From Clostridioides difficile CD160 (GTDB lineage: Bacteria > Bacillota > Clostridia > Peptostreptococcales > Peptostreptococcaceae), in the NCBI RefSeq assembly GCF_000449425.2, contig NZ_AVHW01000037.1, forward strand, positions 35,315 to 99,314: DNA of 64,000 nucleotides. Reading direction: 5' to 3'. The position numbers and the translations under genes were made by a program. Under the pieces are notes generated by a model. The model made no database searches, had not been told where the DNA came from, and saw nothing but the letters and a program-made list of their open reading frames with translations. Of the stretch, positions 43,409 to 52,364 are shown piece after piece; position 1 is the stretch's first letter; each line of letters starts with the position of its first letter.

Positions 43409-44113
43409 ATGAGTTTAAAAAACAGAAAAATGCGTACAATATCATTGGTTTTGATAAGTAGTTTTATGATTTCTAGTTTCCCAGTTAGTACATTCGCTTT
43501 AAGTAATAATGACAGTAACATAATATTAAGTCAAGATAAAAATATTTCTGTAAATATTCTTGAAGATAATAGTGAAAAAAGAGTTGTTGAAGTAATTAGT
43601 AATGATACAAAAACTGTAGTTACATATGATAAAATTAATAATATAATTACAGGAGATGAAGTTAATTTAAATACTGCTGAAAAGAATTATATAAATATTG
43701 ATCTTAACGATACATCTTCATATGATAATGATAATAGTATATCTTCAAGAAAAGCTCAAATTACAAATTCTTCAAGATTTTCTAAAATCTATTATGCTGC
43801 TAATGGAAAGAAATGGTCAATAAAAAATACAAAAGGTTCACTTAAAGGTCGCACAGAAACAAGTAAGAACTCAGTTAATCTATACAGATTTAAAGATGCA
43901 GTAGATTCTTGCAGAAAACTAGAAAATGCATCTTCTCGTGGTATGGATACTACTAAACTTGGGTTAGCTATTGCTGGAGTTACAGCTGAAACAGGTGTTG
44001 GAGCTGTTATTGGTATTTTTACAGCTATAGGTGGAGCTTCAAGTGCTGCTTATAAGTTTTATGATTCTCTTCAGTATAGAAAAGAAGCAGACAGACTATT
44101 TAGTATGTTATAA
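43409..44113 (+). CDS. Secreted protein with glycine-rich hydrophobic C-terminal helix
   Basis: 234 residues from ATG 43409 (GAGGAGGAG upstream). The signal peptide spans 1-28 (ISLVLISSFMISSFPVSTFA). A D/N/S-rich middle follows, then ~185-215 is a small-residue hydrophobic stretch (LAIAGVTAETGVGAVIGIFTA) reminiscent of bacteriocin or pore-forming helices. It lies in the sigma-factor cluster and is followed by a small membrane protein gene. Bacteriocin-like activity with the next gene as immunity protein is possible but not shown. Confidence 0.65.
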   Translation: MSLKNRKMRTISLVLISSFMISSFPVSTFALSNNDSNIILSQDKNISVNILEDNSEKRVVEVISNDTKTVVTYDKINNIITGDEVNLNTAEKNYINIDLNDTSSYDNDNSISSRKAQITNSSRFSKIYYAANGKKWSIKNTKGSLKGRTETSKNSVNLYRFKDAVDSCRKLENASSRGMDTTKLGLAIAGVTAETGVGAVIGIFTAIGGASSAAYKFYDSLQYRKEADRLFSML

Positions 44114-44132
44114 ATTATAGGAGTGGTTTTCA

Positions 44133-44519
44133 ATGTTGATAAATTATTATGATAGGGGTTATTTCAAACAAATATATATTACAAGTATTCTTGTGATAAT
44201 ATTTTCGATAATATGTGCATTCAAAGTAACTTTTCTATTCTTGTTACTTGCAGGGTTTTATTTTGAACAAACATATAAGTTTTTAATAAAGTATAAAAAT
44301 AAACTTTATATTTCAATTACAGATGATGATATTTTAATTGATAACAAATATATTTTCAGAGGTAAAAATACTAAAAACCATATAAAATTTGAAGATATAA
44401 TAAGTGTTAATAAACAAGATAATATTATCGAAATTTTCACAAATGAAAACTCTTATTGTATATATCTAAAAGCTTTAAGCATTGAAAGCGAAGAATATCT
44501 AATAAGTAGACTAAAATAA
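44133..44519 (+). CDS. Small membrane protein with PH-like domain
   Basis: 128 residues; two adjacent membrane helices (~12-48) and a cytoplasmic beta-rich tail (KLYISITDDDILIDNKYIF, IKFEDIISVNKQDNIIEIF) that resembles bacterial PH-type domains. AGGAGTGG precedes the ATG, 20 bases after the secreted-protein gene. Possible immunity or accessory protein for it. Confidence 0.6.
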   Translation: MLINYYDRGYFKQIYITSILVIIFSIICAFKVTFLFLLLAGFYFEQTYKFLIKYKNKLYISITDDDILIDNKYIFRGKNTKNHIKFEDIISVNKQDNIIEIFTNENSYCIYLKALSIESEEYLISRLK

Positions 44520-44541
44520 TTTTGTTGATTTTACATGTTCT

Positions 44542-44582
44542 AAATAAAAAGGAATATCTTTTTAGATATTTCTTTTTATTTA
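44542..44582. terminator. Bidirectional terminator
   Basis: AAATAAAAAGGAATATCT and AGATATTTCTTTTTATTT arms (one mismatch) between converging genes. Confidence 0.8.
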
Positions 44583-45661
44583 AGTTTTTTTAATGTTAAT
44601 TTAGCACTTTTTTTTGCTTTTTTAATATAATATTTACTTTTTAAATCTTCAAAGAAACAAAGCCCATTTTGAAATAAAGAATCAAAAACTACGAAAGTAA
44701 CAAGTGCTTCAGTAAAAGAATCTTCTGATATAATTTTAAAAGCTTTATTTAAAATATCTGTATGAAAAAACTCCAATTTCATAAGAATATAAGATAAAAA
44801 AAGTATTAAGTAAATTAAGAGTTTTGTTAGTTCAAAAAATTTAAACTTAAATAAATCAGAAAATGCATATAGTAATATATATATATATATTGCTATAATT
44901 AGAGTAAAAGCATAACAAAAAAGTTTAGTATCATCTTGTAATGAATTAGATTTTATTTGTAACAGTATAATTAGAAAAAGAATCAATATAAAAAATACAA
45001 TAATTATCATTAAAAAAATTAAAATAGATAAAATAGCTTCAAAACCTGTATTTGTTCTATTAAGAGATCTCTTTTTTAAGCTCTTAAATGTTACAATACT
45101 TGAAATGAAAATCAATAAGAGGTATAAATAAGTAATAAAATTACCAGGATAAAGACCTCTTAATTTTAATTCTAATATAATCATAATGCCTAAAATAATA
45201 GGAAAGCACTCTTCAAGTCTCAATAAATAATTAGTTACAACATTTCTAGCATCTTTTTTAAGAAAATTATATGATATAATAATAAAATATGCTAAAAGAA
45301 AAAATAGAAATTCTATAAAAAATCCAATTTTTAAAGACCAAAATTCTAAATCATAATTTATAAAAAGGAAAAAATACATAATTTCAAAAATTTGAATATT
45401 AAAACATATTCGAAAAATCCTAAATTCTTTTGAAAATTCAGTGTTAAGGCTAATTTTTTCTCGTTTTATTAACCCAAATAAAATTGTAAATAAAAAACAT
45501 TCACTTAATACTAAAGATACAGACAATATAAAAGATATCTCTATATTCATATCTCTATCAAGAGATTTCAAATAATAACTCATTAAAAATGTGAGCGTTA
45601 TCTGAAAGGCAATTATAAATATTATGTAATATGTATATTTGTCTTTTTCTTTGTAATACAT
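44576..45661 (-). CDS. Polytopic membrane protein
   Basis: 361 residues with about ten hydrophobic helices and a basic C-terminus (KKAKKSAKLTLKKLK). No recognised transporter motif. Monocistronic. The coding DNA contains an (AT)n run near 44880. Function unknown; its position between the sigma cluster and repA gives no clear clue. Confidence 0.6.
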   Translation of the reverse strand: MYYKEKDKYTYYIIFIIAFQITLTFLMSYYLKSLDRDMNIEISFILSVSLVLSECFLFTILFGLIKREKISLNTEFSKEFRIFRICFNIQIFEIMYFFLFINYDLEFWSLKIGFFIEFLFFLLAYFIIISYNFLKKDARNVVTNYLLRLEECFPIILGIMIILELKLRGLYPGNFITYLYLLLIFISSIVTFKSLKKRSLNRTNTGFEAILSILIFLMIIIVFFILILFLIILLQIKSNSLQDDTKLFCYAFTLIIAIYIYILLYAFSDLFKFKFFELTKLLIYLILFLSYILMKLEFFHTDILNKAFKIISEDSFTEALVTFVVFDSLFQNGLCFFEDLKSKYYIKKAKKSAKLTLKKLK

Positions 45662-45808
45662 AAAAGTCTATTCCCCCATTTCAAATTGAACACTAATTAA
45701 TCTAATTTTACTATATGAGATAGAATATAAACTTTTGAAGAATCTTTCTATACATAAGTAAGTTGTATTTGACATAATACAAGTAAAGTAACTTAATAAA
45801 ATATAAAT

Positions 45809-46993
45809 TTATTCTTTGGGATATGGTAAATTATATTTTATTGCATATTCTATTGCAATTTTTTTAATTGGTGCTCCACAATTCCATTTATCTTCTACTG
45901 CCTTTTCATAAACTTTTTTATTAATATTATCATCCTCTTCTAAAATATCTTCTTTTTCTCCATACTTTACATCTTGAGAGGCTTTTATTTTTTCATTAAT
46001 ATAATTTTCATTTTTATTTTTTAAACTTCCATTAAAATTATCAAATTTATTTTTTGAATATTTTCTCTTAGATTTTTGTTCATTATATAATCTATTATCA
46101 TTTTCAAATTCTTTAATTGTTTTAATATTTTTCTCTTTTAAATTTTCTAATATTTTCTTTATGTAGCTGTATTTTTTCTTAATATCATTTTCAGAAACAT
46201 TTATAAAAATTTGTTCCCAAATTTCTATATCTAAATTATCAATGTTTTTTTCTATCAATTTTTTCATTCCTGGTTTTACTTCTTTATCAACTTTTAATTT
46301 AACATATAGATTTTCAATTTTATTGATTTTATTTTCTTCATCAACAACAACCTTAAAATCAGTATCACTAGAATCAGTATTACTATACGGTAAATTTTCC
46401 CGTTCTTGTACGGTAGTTTTTACTGTTCTTGAACGGTAGTTTTTACCGTTCAAGATTTTTTTTAGTTTTTTCTCTGAACGGTAAAAACTACCGTTCAAAG
46501 TATTTTTAAGCTTTATGGACTTATTTTTTTCTTCTTTTTCTCTATATTTTAAAATTCTTTCTCTTTCAAGTATGCGTTTTTCTTCAACATTATCTTTAAA
46601 TTTATCTATATACAATGATAGTTTATTTATTTTAACATCAACCTGTTTAAGATATAAAAGATTAGATTTGCCTTGTCCTGTTTTATCTTCTTCTAATAAT
46701 CCAAAATTTATAAGTTCATTTTTATAACCACGTGCAGTTTTCTCACTTACTCCTAAAAATTCACTCATGGAGATCTGATCACATTTAATAAATAATCTAT
46801 TTTTATCATCATACCATTGATTTGAAAGGGACAATTTAGTTCTATCTAATAAAAATCCATACAATATTTTAGCCTGAACTGAAAGAGGTTTCTTGTCAGA
46901 TGGTTTAATATATTTATCCTCATAAAACAAAGCTTTTGGAATTTGTATATGTAATTGTTTTAAATCTTCTTCTACTGTAAAATAATCTCCCAT
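45809..46993 (-). CDS. repA: RepA_N-family replication initiator
   Basis: 394 residues. The N-terminal ~125 residues carry the RepA_N pattern: HIQIPKALFYEDKY, LSVQAKILYGFLLDRTKLS, NQWYDDKNRLFIKC, ISMSEFLGVSEKTARGYKNE (winged helix) and GLLEEDKTGQGKSNLLYL. The middle is a low-complexity linker containing the origin iterons; the C-terminal ~45 residues (KWNCGAPIKKIAIEYAIKYN) match the host-specific domain of this family. RepA_N proteins start theta replication of large low-copy plasmids in Firmicutes. A terminator-like attenuator and an opposing promoter precede it. Confidence 0.9.
   Translation of the reverse strand: MGDYFTVEEDLKQLHIQIPKALFYEDKYIKPSDKKPLSVQAKILYGFLLDRTKLSLSNQWYDDKNRLFIKCDQISMSEFLGVSEKTARGYKNELINFGLLEEDKTGQGKSNLLYLKQVDVKINKLSLYIDKFKDNVEEKRILERERILKYREKEEKNKSIKLKNTLNGSFYRSEKKLKKILNGKNYRSRTVKTTVQERENLPYSNTDSSDTDFKVVVDEENKINKIENLYVKLKVDKEVKPGMKKLIEKNIDNLDIEIWEQIFINVSENDIKKKYSYIKKILENLKEKNIKTIKEFENDNRLYNEQKSKRKYSKNKFDNFNGSLKNKNENYINEKIKASQDVKYGEKEDILEEDDNINKKVYEKAVEDKWNCGAPIKKIAIEYAIKYNLPYPKE
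46387..46499. other. Probable origin iterons inside repA
   Basis: ACGGTAGTTTTTAC-type units start at 46387, 46410 and 46433, exactly 23 bp apart, with an inverted-type copy GAACGGTAAAAACTACCGTT at 46476. ACGGT/ACCGT ends make each unit partly palindromic. Iterons in the centre of the coding sequence are the hallmark of RepA_N replicons. Confidence 0.75.
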
Positions 46994-47026
46994 TTTTTAC
47001 TCCTTTACTGTATTTTAAAAATACAA

Positions 47027-47058
47027 AAAAGCCTTGATATTAATAATCAAGGCTGAGA
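47027..47058 (-). promoter_or_regulatory. repA leader attenuator
   Basis: On the repA-sense strand AGCCTTGAT, a short loop, ATCAAGGCT and TTTTTTG form an intrinsic terminator ~35 bases before the repA start. RepA_N and Inc18 plasmids use such terminators under antisense-RNA control. Confidence 0.65.
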
Positions 47059-47176
47059 CATCGAATTTACATTAACTTCCATCTTTTTTATAAGTAAAAT
47101 AACTATTAAAAGTATTGCAAGGATTTATGATATATGATATTATTATCGTATATTATAAGTAAATAAGAAGTCTACT

Positions 47177-47287
47177 TTGCACATGATAATTAATACTCTA
47201 TCATTCGTTTTTATTAATTTTCAGTTTGATAAATGAATTGGCGTTCATTACCAAACGTGTCGCAGCATGTAGGCTTTTTTTATTTTT
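47177..47287 (+). ncRNA. Putative countertranscript RNA of repA
   Basis: TTGCAC (47177-47182), 16 bp, TATCAT (47199-47204) face away from repA. The predicted transcript has a hairpin GTTTG...AATGAA-TTGGCG-TTCATT...CAAAC (47224-47256) whose loop contains UUGG, a U-turn motif usual in antisense RNAs. A run of seven Ts follows at ~47275. It overlaps the repA leader on the other strand. Confidence 0.5.
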
Positions 47288-47565
47288 TGTTTGTTTTATT
47301 ATATTATATTTTATAATGTAATTTTTTGCAATTATTTTTATATTTTGCTTTTATTTGATATATTTTATAATTATTTAATACACAATAATTCATAAAAAAA
47401 CTTTTTGTTTTTTATGATTAACTTTCATTTTATGAAGTAAAGTGCATATTTTTAATATAAAAAAAACAAAAATTGTTAAAAAATAGTCATTTATTTTTCA
47501 TTAAATATTCTCTTCTAAGAGTGTTAAAAGAAATCTTTTCTAAATTTTTCATACTTATCCTAAAA
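47288..47565. other. A+T-rich intergenic region
   Basis: Nearly 280 bases of very A+T-rich DNA between the countertranscript and leader J. I see no ORF with a ribosome site, no long repeat and no strong hairpin. Confidence 0.5.
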
Positions 47566-47569
47566 AAAT

Positions 47570-47670
47570 TCAAAAAAAATTCAAAAAAGAACCATATTAT
47601 ATAAAACTAAAATTAATCATTTATTGATAAAAAAAATAAGCTGTATTTATTAGCAATATAAACAAGGAGG
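47570..47670 (+). promoter_or_regulatory. Backbone promoter/two-hairpin leader, copy J (clamp-loader operon)
   Basis: -35 TCAAAA 47570-47575, -10 CATATT 47593-47598. Stem 1 is ATCA/TGAT (47616-47619/47625-47628), fully different from GCTA/TAGC yet paired. Stem 2 is GCTG/TAGC (47640-47643/47651-47654, one G-U). AAGGAGG precedes ATG 47680. Confidence 0.88.
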
Positions 47671-47679
47671 GTAAAGTTA

Positions 47680-48600
47680 ATGAAAAGTAAGTTGTTAATT
47701 ACAAATAATTATTACAGTGTAAAAAAAGAAATTGAAGTACTTGAAAAAGCTTTAAATTTTAAAGATATTAATATTGAAAAAATTACAACAAAAATAGATA
47801 TTAATGACTTAATATCTAGAATAGAAATAATGCCTATAGTAGATTCTTTTAGAGTATTGATTATTGATATAAATAAATATTCTAGTAAAGAGTTAAATGT
47901 GATTACTAAAGCTATATCTATATCAAGAACTTGTATAGTTTTATCTATTTATTATACAAAAGATATTTTTGATAAAGGAGATAAAACTATAGTAAAGATA
48001 TTTCAAGACTCCAAGATTGAAATAAAAAAATATTTAACTATAGTGAAATCAGAAGTTGAAAAAATTTTATTATATCATAATTTAAATTTAAATCCCAATA
48101 TATTTATTAATTCAGACAATATGGATGTAGTTCTAAATGATATAAAAAAAATAAGTTCATTAGATAATAATTTTAAGAATTATGAAGAATATTTATCTGA
48201 GTCATTTAATAAAAATACATTTGATTTAATAGATGCTATTGAAAGTAAAGACATAACCAAAGCAATAGAATTATACAAAACCATTTCAAAAACATCGAAC
48301 ATAATAGGTATTAATTTAACTTTATTGAATCATTTTAATTTAATGAGACAAATACAAAGTATACCTAAAAATATAAGAAATATATTATATGAAAGAGAAA
48401 AATCAGTAAAAGGCAAAGCAAATTATATACATGAATTTAGACTTAAAATTTTAGAAGATAAGGCTAAGAGAAGTACATTAGACTTAGAATTTACAGTAAA
48501 TGAGTTACTAGAAAATGATTTAAATAAAAATAAAATAAATCTTGAGAAATCAATAGTAAAAATAATACTGAGGGGAGAAAAAATAAAATGTCATTATTAG
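47680..48600 (+). CDS. holA: DNA polymerase III delta-subunit-like protein
   Basis: 306 residues. No Walker motif; the pattern of an N-terminal alpha/beta domain (SKLLITNNYYSVKKEIEVLE), VLIIDINKYSSKEL, and a C-terminal helical part (FDLIDAIESKDITKAIELY, LNLTLLNHFNLMRQIQ) fits the clamp-loader delta (HolA) fold. It overlaps dnaX by 13 bases, which supports the role: delta opens the sliding clamp within the loader. Sequence alone is weak; context carries most of the weight. Confidence 0.65.
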   Translation: MKSKLLITNNYYSVKKEIEVLEKALNFKDINIEKITTKIDINDLISRIEIMPIVDSFRVLIIDINKYSSKELNVITKAISISRTCIVLSIYYTKDIFDKGDKTIVKIFQDSKIEIKKYLTIVKSEVEKILLYHNLNLNPNIFINSDNMDVVLNDIKKISSLDNNFKNYEEYLSESFNKNTFDLIDAIESKDITKAIELYKTISKTSNIIGINLTLLNHFNLMRQIQSIPKNIRNILYEREKSVKGKANYIHEFRLKILEDKAKRSTLDLEFTVNELLENDLNKNKINLEKSIVKIILRGEKIKCHY

Positions 48601-50069
48601 CAAATAGATATAGACCAAAATTATTTAAAGAAGTAACTGGACAAGGTCATATACCTTCCATTCTTTTAAATCAAGTAAAAAATAGAAATATAACAAATAG
48701 TTATATTTTTAAAGGACCTAAGGGAAGTGGCAAAACTACAAGTGCAAGAATATTAGCCAAAGCAATTAACTGTCTTAGTCCTATTGATGGAGAACCTTGT
48801 TTACAATGTGAGAATTGTAAATCTATAGAAAATAATACATCAATTGATATATATGAATTGGATGCAGCTTCTAACAATGGTATAGATAATATTAGAGAAA
48901 TAATTGATAGTATTAGATATGCTCCATCTAACTTAAAATATAAGGTTTATATAATAGATGAAGCTCATAGACTATCTGCACAGGCAGCTGATGCTTTTCT
49001 TAAAACTTTAGAAGAACCACCATCATATGTAGTTTTTATATTGGCAACAACAGATGCGAACCAATTGCCAGCTACTATCAGGTCAAGATGTCAGTTATTT
49101 GATTTTAGAAGAATAGCTGTAGAAGATATTTTAACTAGATTAAAACATATTAATTTGTTAGAAAAAGGTGATTTAGAAGAAAAAAGCTTAATGCTAATAG
49201 CTAAACTAGCAGATGGAGCATTAAGAGATGCAGTAAGTTTGTTAGAAAAAGTAATCAGTTCAAATAAAAAATCATATGAAGATATAGTTGAGTTACTAGG
49301 TGTAGCATCAAATGAAATTTGTCTTAAAATAACAGAGAAATTAATAAATAAAAAAAGTGATGAAGCAGTAGAGGAATTTTACACTATAATTAAATCTGGA
49401 AAAAGTATAGAAATATTTATTAATGACTTAATGACCACTTTTAGAAATATAATGCTTATTAAATGTGGAGCAGATACAAATATAATTGCTATGAATGAAA
49501 ATTATATAAAGAAAGTACAGTATTTTGCAAAACAAATAAATTTTGAAAACATATTTGAGATAATAGATATATTACAAGACGCAGAAAGTAAATTGAGAAA
49601 GACATCTCAAGTATCTATTTTAGTTGAAATGACACTAATAAAAATAAGTAGATTGAATAGAAATAAACAGATTAATAGTGATTTCCCAAATGATCTTGAA
49701 GATATAGAAATTGAGGAAATAGAGATTAATTCAATTAATAATAATATAGCAAATAATAATATTGAAGAGAAAGGAAATAATATTTTACTTGATCAAATAA
49801 GAACAAATATAGTTAACTATTTAAAAAATAAAACTAATCCAAATCTAGTATACATATCCAATATAATCAATAACTCAGCATTTAAGGAAGATTTTGATGA
49901 AAATATAATAAGAATTTCTGTGGCAATTAGTACAAATAAAAAAGAAAATGACTATGCTATAGATTATTTAAAAGAATTCGAAACCTCAGAGAACTACATA
50001 AAGAGAGAAATAATAAGTGCATTCTCTAAAAATAATATTAATACACAATTTGAAATTGTAATAGAATAA
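48588..50069 (+). CDS. dnaX: DNA polymerase III gamma/tau subunit
   Basis: 493 residues. Canonical start ANRYRPKLFKEVTGQ, Walker A GPKGSGKT (43-50), zinc cysteines C62, C71, C74 and C77, Walker B IIDEAHRLS, sensor ATTDANQLPATIRSRCQ (SRC motif) and lid GALRDAVSLLEK. The C-terminal part is short, more gamma-like than tau. It loads the sliding clamp using ATP. Plasmid copies of dnaX are unusual and suggest the element brings its own replisome parts (delta, gamma/tau, SSB, beta, primase). Confidence 0.95.
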   Translation: MSLLANRYRPKLFKEVTGQGHIPSILLNQVKNRNITNSYIFKGPKGSGKTTSARILAKAINCLSPIDGEPCLQCENCKSIENNTSIDIYELDAASNNGIDNIREIIDSIRYAPSNLKYKVYIIDEAHRLSAQAADAFLKTLEEPPSYVVFILATTDANQLPATIRSRCQLFDFRRIAVEDILTRLKHINLLEKGDLEEKSLMLIAKLADGALRDAVSLLEKVISSNKKSYEDIVELLGVASNEICLKITEKLINKKSDEAVEEFYTIIKSGKSIEIFINDLMTTFRNIMLIKCGADTNIIAMNENYIKKVQYFAKQINFENIFEIIDILQDAESKLRKTSQVSILVEMTLIKISRLNRNKQINSDFPNDLEDIEIEEIEINSINNNIANNNIEEKGNNILLDQIRTNIVNYLKNKTNPNLVYISNIINNSAFKEDFDENIIRISVAISTNKKENDYAIDYLKEFETSENYIKREIISAFSKNNINTQFEIVIE

Positions 50070-50103
50070 AAAATCAAATTATATATAAAAAGGGGATTTT
50101 AAT

Positions 50104-50958
50104 ATGATTAATAATATTAACATAGAAGGTAATTTAGTAAGTGATGGAACTTTTAGAAATTCTGAATCTGGCTCATTATCATATTTTAACACTATTGCTT
50201 TAAATTCAGTAAACTCTAAAGGAGAAAGAGAACGTTATTTCTTTCCTATAAGAGCTCATGGAAAATTAGCTCTATATATGGCTAAAACAGCACGTAAAGG
50301 AAATGAGATAACTATATCAGGTTCTTTAACTCAGAATCCTTTAAACAAAGAAATTAATATTCTAGTAAATAAATATACAAATCATGATTTAAATAGAGTA
50401 AAGGTATCTAGATATAACCCAAATAGTAATTCTTATAATCAAGGAAATGGTTATAATCAGAGTAACAATAATCAAGGTAATCATTATAGTCAAAGTAATA
50501 ATTCTTATGACCAAGGAAATGGCTATAATCAGAATAACAATAATCAAGATAATCGTCATAGTCAAAATGATAATCCGTATAATCAAGGTAATCATTATAG
50601 CCAAAGTAATAATTCTTATAATCAAGAAAATAGTTATAATCAGAATAACAACAATCAAGATAATCGTTATAGTCAAAATGATAATCTGTATAATCAAGAT
50701 AATCATTACAATCAAAATAATAGCTCTTATAACCAAAGAAATAGTTATAATCAAAATAATAATAATCAAGATAATCGTTATAGTCAAAATGATAATCCTT
50801 ATAATCAAAGTAATAATAATCCTTATAACCAGGGAAATAATTTCAATCAAAATAATAATCAGTTAGATCCTTACAATTGGACAGACTATGATGAATCAAA
50901 AAGTAATAAGGATTCTAGAGAAATAGATTGTAAAGATTTTAGTGGACTATATGTATAG
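50104..50958 (+). CDS. ssb: Single-stranded DNA-binding protein with Q/N-rich repeat tail
   Basis: 284 residues. An OB-fold domain (~1-100: NNINIEGNLVSDGTFRNSES, YFFPIRAHGKLALYMAKTAR, GNEITISGSLTQNP) is followed by a ~150-residue tail of imperfect repeats built from YNQ, NNNNQDNRYSQNDN and NPYNQ. The end, DCKDFSGLYV, lacks the usual acidic D-D-D-I-P-F tip that recruits partner proteins. Tail repeats are visible in DNA (~120-bp period). It is 34 bases after dnaX in the leader J operon. It coats single-stranded DNA during replication or conjugal entry. Confidence 0.88.
   Translation: MINNINIEGNLVSDGTFRNSESGSLSYFNTIALNSVNSKGERERYFFPIRAHGKLALYMAKTARKGNEITISGSLTQNPLNKEINILVNKYTNHDLNRVKVSRYNPNSNSYNQGNGYNQSNNNQGNHYSQSNNSYDQGNGYNQNNNNQDNRHSQNDNPYNQGNHYSQSNNSYNQENSYNQNNNNQDNRYSQNDNLYNQDNHYNQNNSSYNQRNSYNQNNNNQDNRYSQNDNPYNQSNNNPYNQGNNFNQNNNQLDPYNWTDYDESKSNKDSREIDCKDFSGLYV
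50430..50860 (+). repeat. Tandem ~120-bp repeats in the ssb tail
   Basis: At least three units, each with TATAATCA, AATAACAATAATCAAG and AATGATAATCC. The repeats keep other frames free of stops, producing long but spurious ORFs on both strands. Confidence 0.8.
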
Positions 50959-51036
50959 AATAGATACCATGATTATCCATTTAAATACACTTTATACCAT
51001 TTTTATTTAAAGTAATGAATATTTATGCAATAAAAA

Positions 51037-51061
51037 AAAGCCACTCTTATGGGTGGCTTTA
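51037..51061. terminator. Terminator between ssb and convergent gene
   Basis: AAAGCCAC and GTGGCTTT arms; on the minus strand eight Ts follow, so it serves the gene at 51110 best. Confidence 0.75.
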
Positions 51062-51109
51062 AAGCCCTTAAAAAACATTTAATTTTATCTTTAAATATAA
51101 ATTGTAAAA

Positions 51110-51703
51110 TTACATGCGTAAAAGATTCGCCAATCTATCATATGTATTATATCCAACAATTCCATCAGAAGTTAGTGAATATGCTCTTTGAAATTTTTTT
51201 ACTGCATTATATGTATCATCCCCAAATATTGAATCTACTTGTACTGTATATTTAACAGCACATAACATAAGTTGAGCACAATGTACATTATTACCCCTTG
51301 TTGTGTATCCATATCCAACAGTAATTCTTGTGCTTATAGTATAATTGCTATCTCCTGAGATTTTAATCGTTGCTTTCTCAGCGTCATAAGCACCATTAAA
51401 ATGTGAATAAACTCCTATATCATAATCATCTGACTTAAGTAAATTTGAATTTACTGGTACAAAAATTTCTGCATCAGGTTCAGGTGTTATATTTAATGCC
51501 TTACATTTCTCATCATAATTATCTTTTATGTCTTGTGGAGCATCTTTATATATATATTTGTATGCATCTACTTCAAATTTAATTATTTTATTTTCAGATG
51601 TATTTTCACCTCCTTGTGTTTCTGTTTCTGCAAAAGCTGTATTTGTAAATACAAGCATTGAGCAGCAAATTACTGCTAGTGTTTTCTTTAACTTCTTTAA
51701 CAT
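51110..51703 (-). CDS. Secreted peptidoglycan-binding-domain protein
   Basis: 197 residues. The signal peptide spans 1-26 (KTLAVICCSMLVFTNTAFA). The middle domain (~45-140) is unassigned; the C-terminal ~55 residues (LCAVKYTVQVDSIFGDDTYN, AVKKFQRAYSLTSDGIVGYNTY) form a PG_binding_1 module. No catalytic domain is visible. A BlaI-type gene lies ~200 bases upstream on the same strand and could control it. AGGAGG precedes the start. Confidence 0.8.
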   Translation of the reverse strand: MLKKLKKTLAVICCSMLVFTNTAFAETETQGGENTSENKIIKFEVDAYKYIYKDAPQDIKDNYDEKCKALNITPEPDAEIFVPVNSNLLKSDDYDIGVYSHFNGAYDAEKATIKISGDSNYTISTRITVGYGYTTRGNNVHCAQLMLCAVKYTVQVDSIFGDDTYNAVKKFQRAYSLTSDGIVGYNTYDRLANLLRM

Positions 51704-51905
51704 AATGTCCTCCTAAAAATATTATTATTCTATTACATATTTGTAGAATATGATAGATATCTCTATTTTATCAGAATTTTTAGGAATTTAACCTATTTTT
51801 TTACATTTTTATTTATAAAGTTTTTATATATCTTTTAGTGGCATTGCATAATCTATATTATTAAAATTGAACATTGAACTGGATACAATAGTCTTATTTC
51901 CAAAT

Positions 51906-52289
51906 TTATTTATCAAAATTATTTGCTATTTCTATAAGATATTCAAATTCTTCTTTACTTAAGATATTATCTTCATATAATGAAAGAAATACACTTTCTA
52001 CTGAATTATTATGCATGTTACTTACAAAATCTTTTGTTACATAGTTTAAGTATTCTCTATATTCAATTATAATTTTATAATGTGTGTATCTATCAATTTT
52101 TTCAGTTGATAAAAATTTTCTTTTAACAAGCCTTGATAGAAGTGTTAGCGTAGTTGTCTGTTTCCAATCATATTCATTTTGCATTGCTTCAATGACTTCT
52201 TTAGAAGTTACATCATCATTTTTTTTCCAAATAAATTTCATTACTTTTAGTTCTGCTGGTGGTATTTTTTGTATCATTTTATTCATCAT
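51906..52289 (-). CDS. BlaI/MecI-type repressor (copy 4)
   Basis: 127 residues. IPPAELKVMKFIWKKND, MQNEYDWKQTTTLTLLSRLV, KFLSTEKIDRYTHYK. Closely related to copy 2 at 20290. GGAGG lies 11 bases before ATG 52289. A 10-bp inverted repeat at 52317-52345 probably forms its operator. No BlaR1 is adjacent. Confidence 0.87.
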   Translation of the reverse strand: MMNKMIQKIPPAELKVMKFIWKKNDDVTSKEVIEAMQNEYDWKQTTTLTLLSRLVKRKFLSTEKIDRYTHYKIIIEYREYLNYVTKDFVSNMHNNSVESVFLSLYEDNILSKEEFEYLIEIANNFDK

Positions 52290-52316
52290 AGGTTGACTTA
52301 CCTCCTATCAGGATAT

Positions 52317-52345
52317 ATTCTAATTTAATACTACAAAATTAGAAT
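52317..52345. promoter_or_regulatory. Inverted-repeat operator upstream of BlaI copy 4
   Basis: ATTCTAATTT (52317-52326) and AAATTAGAAT (52336-52345) with a 9-bp centre. The sequence differs from the TTAGACAT-type operators of BlaI copy 3, so the repressors probably have distinct targets. Confidence 0.55.
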
Positions 52346-52364
52346 AATTAAGTCAATATAAATT

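Noticed and set aside
50389..50866. Long isoleucine-rich ORFs on both strands
   Set aside because: They are shadows of the ssb repeat region; composition and lack of ribosome sites argue against them.
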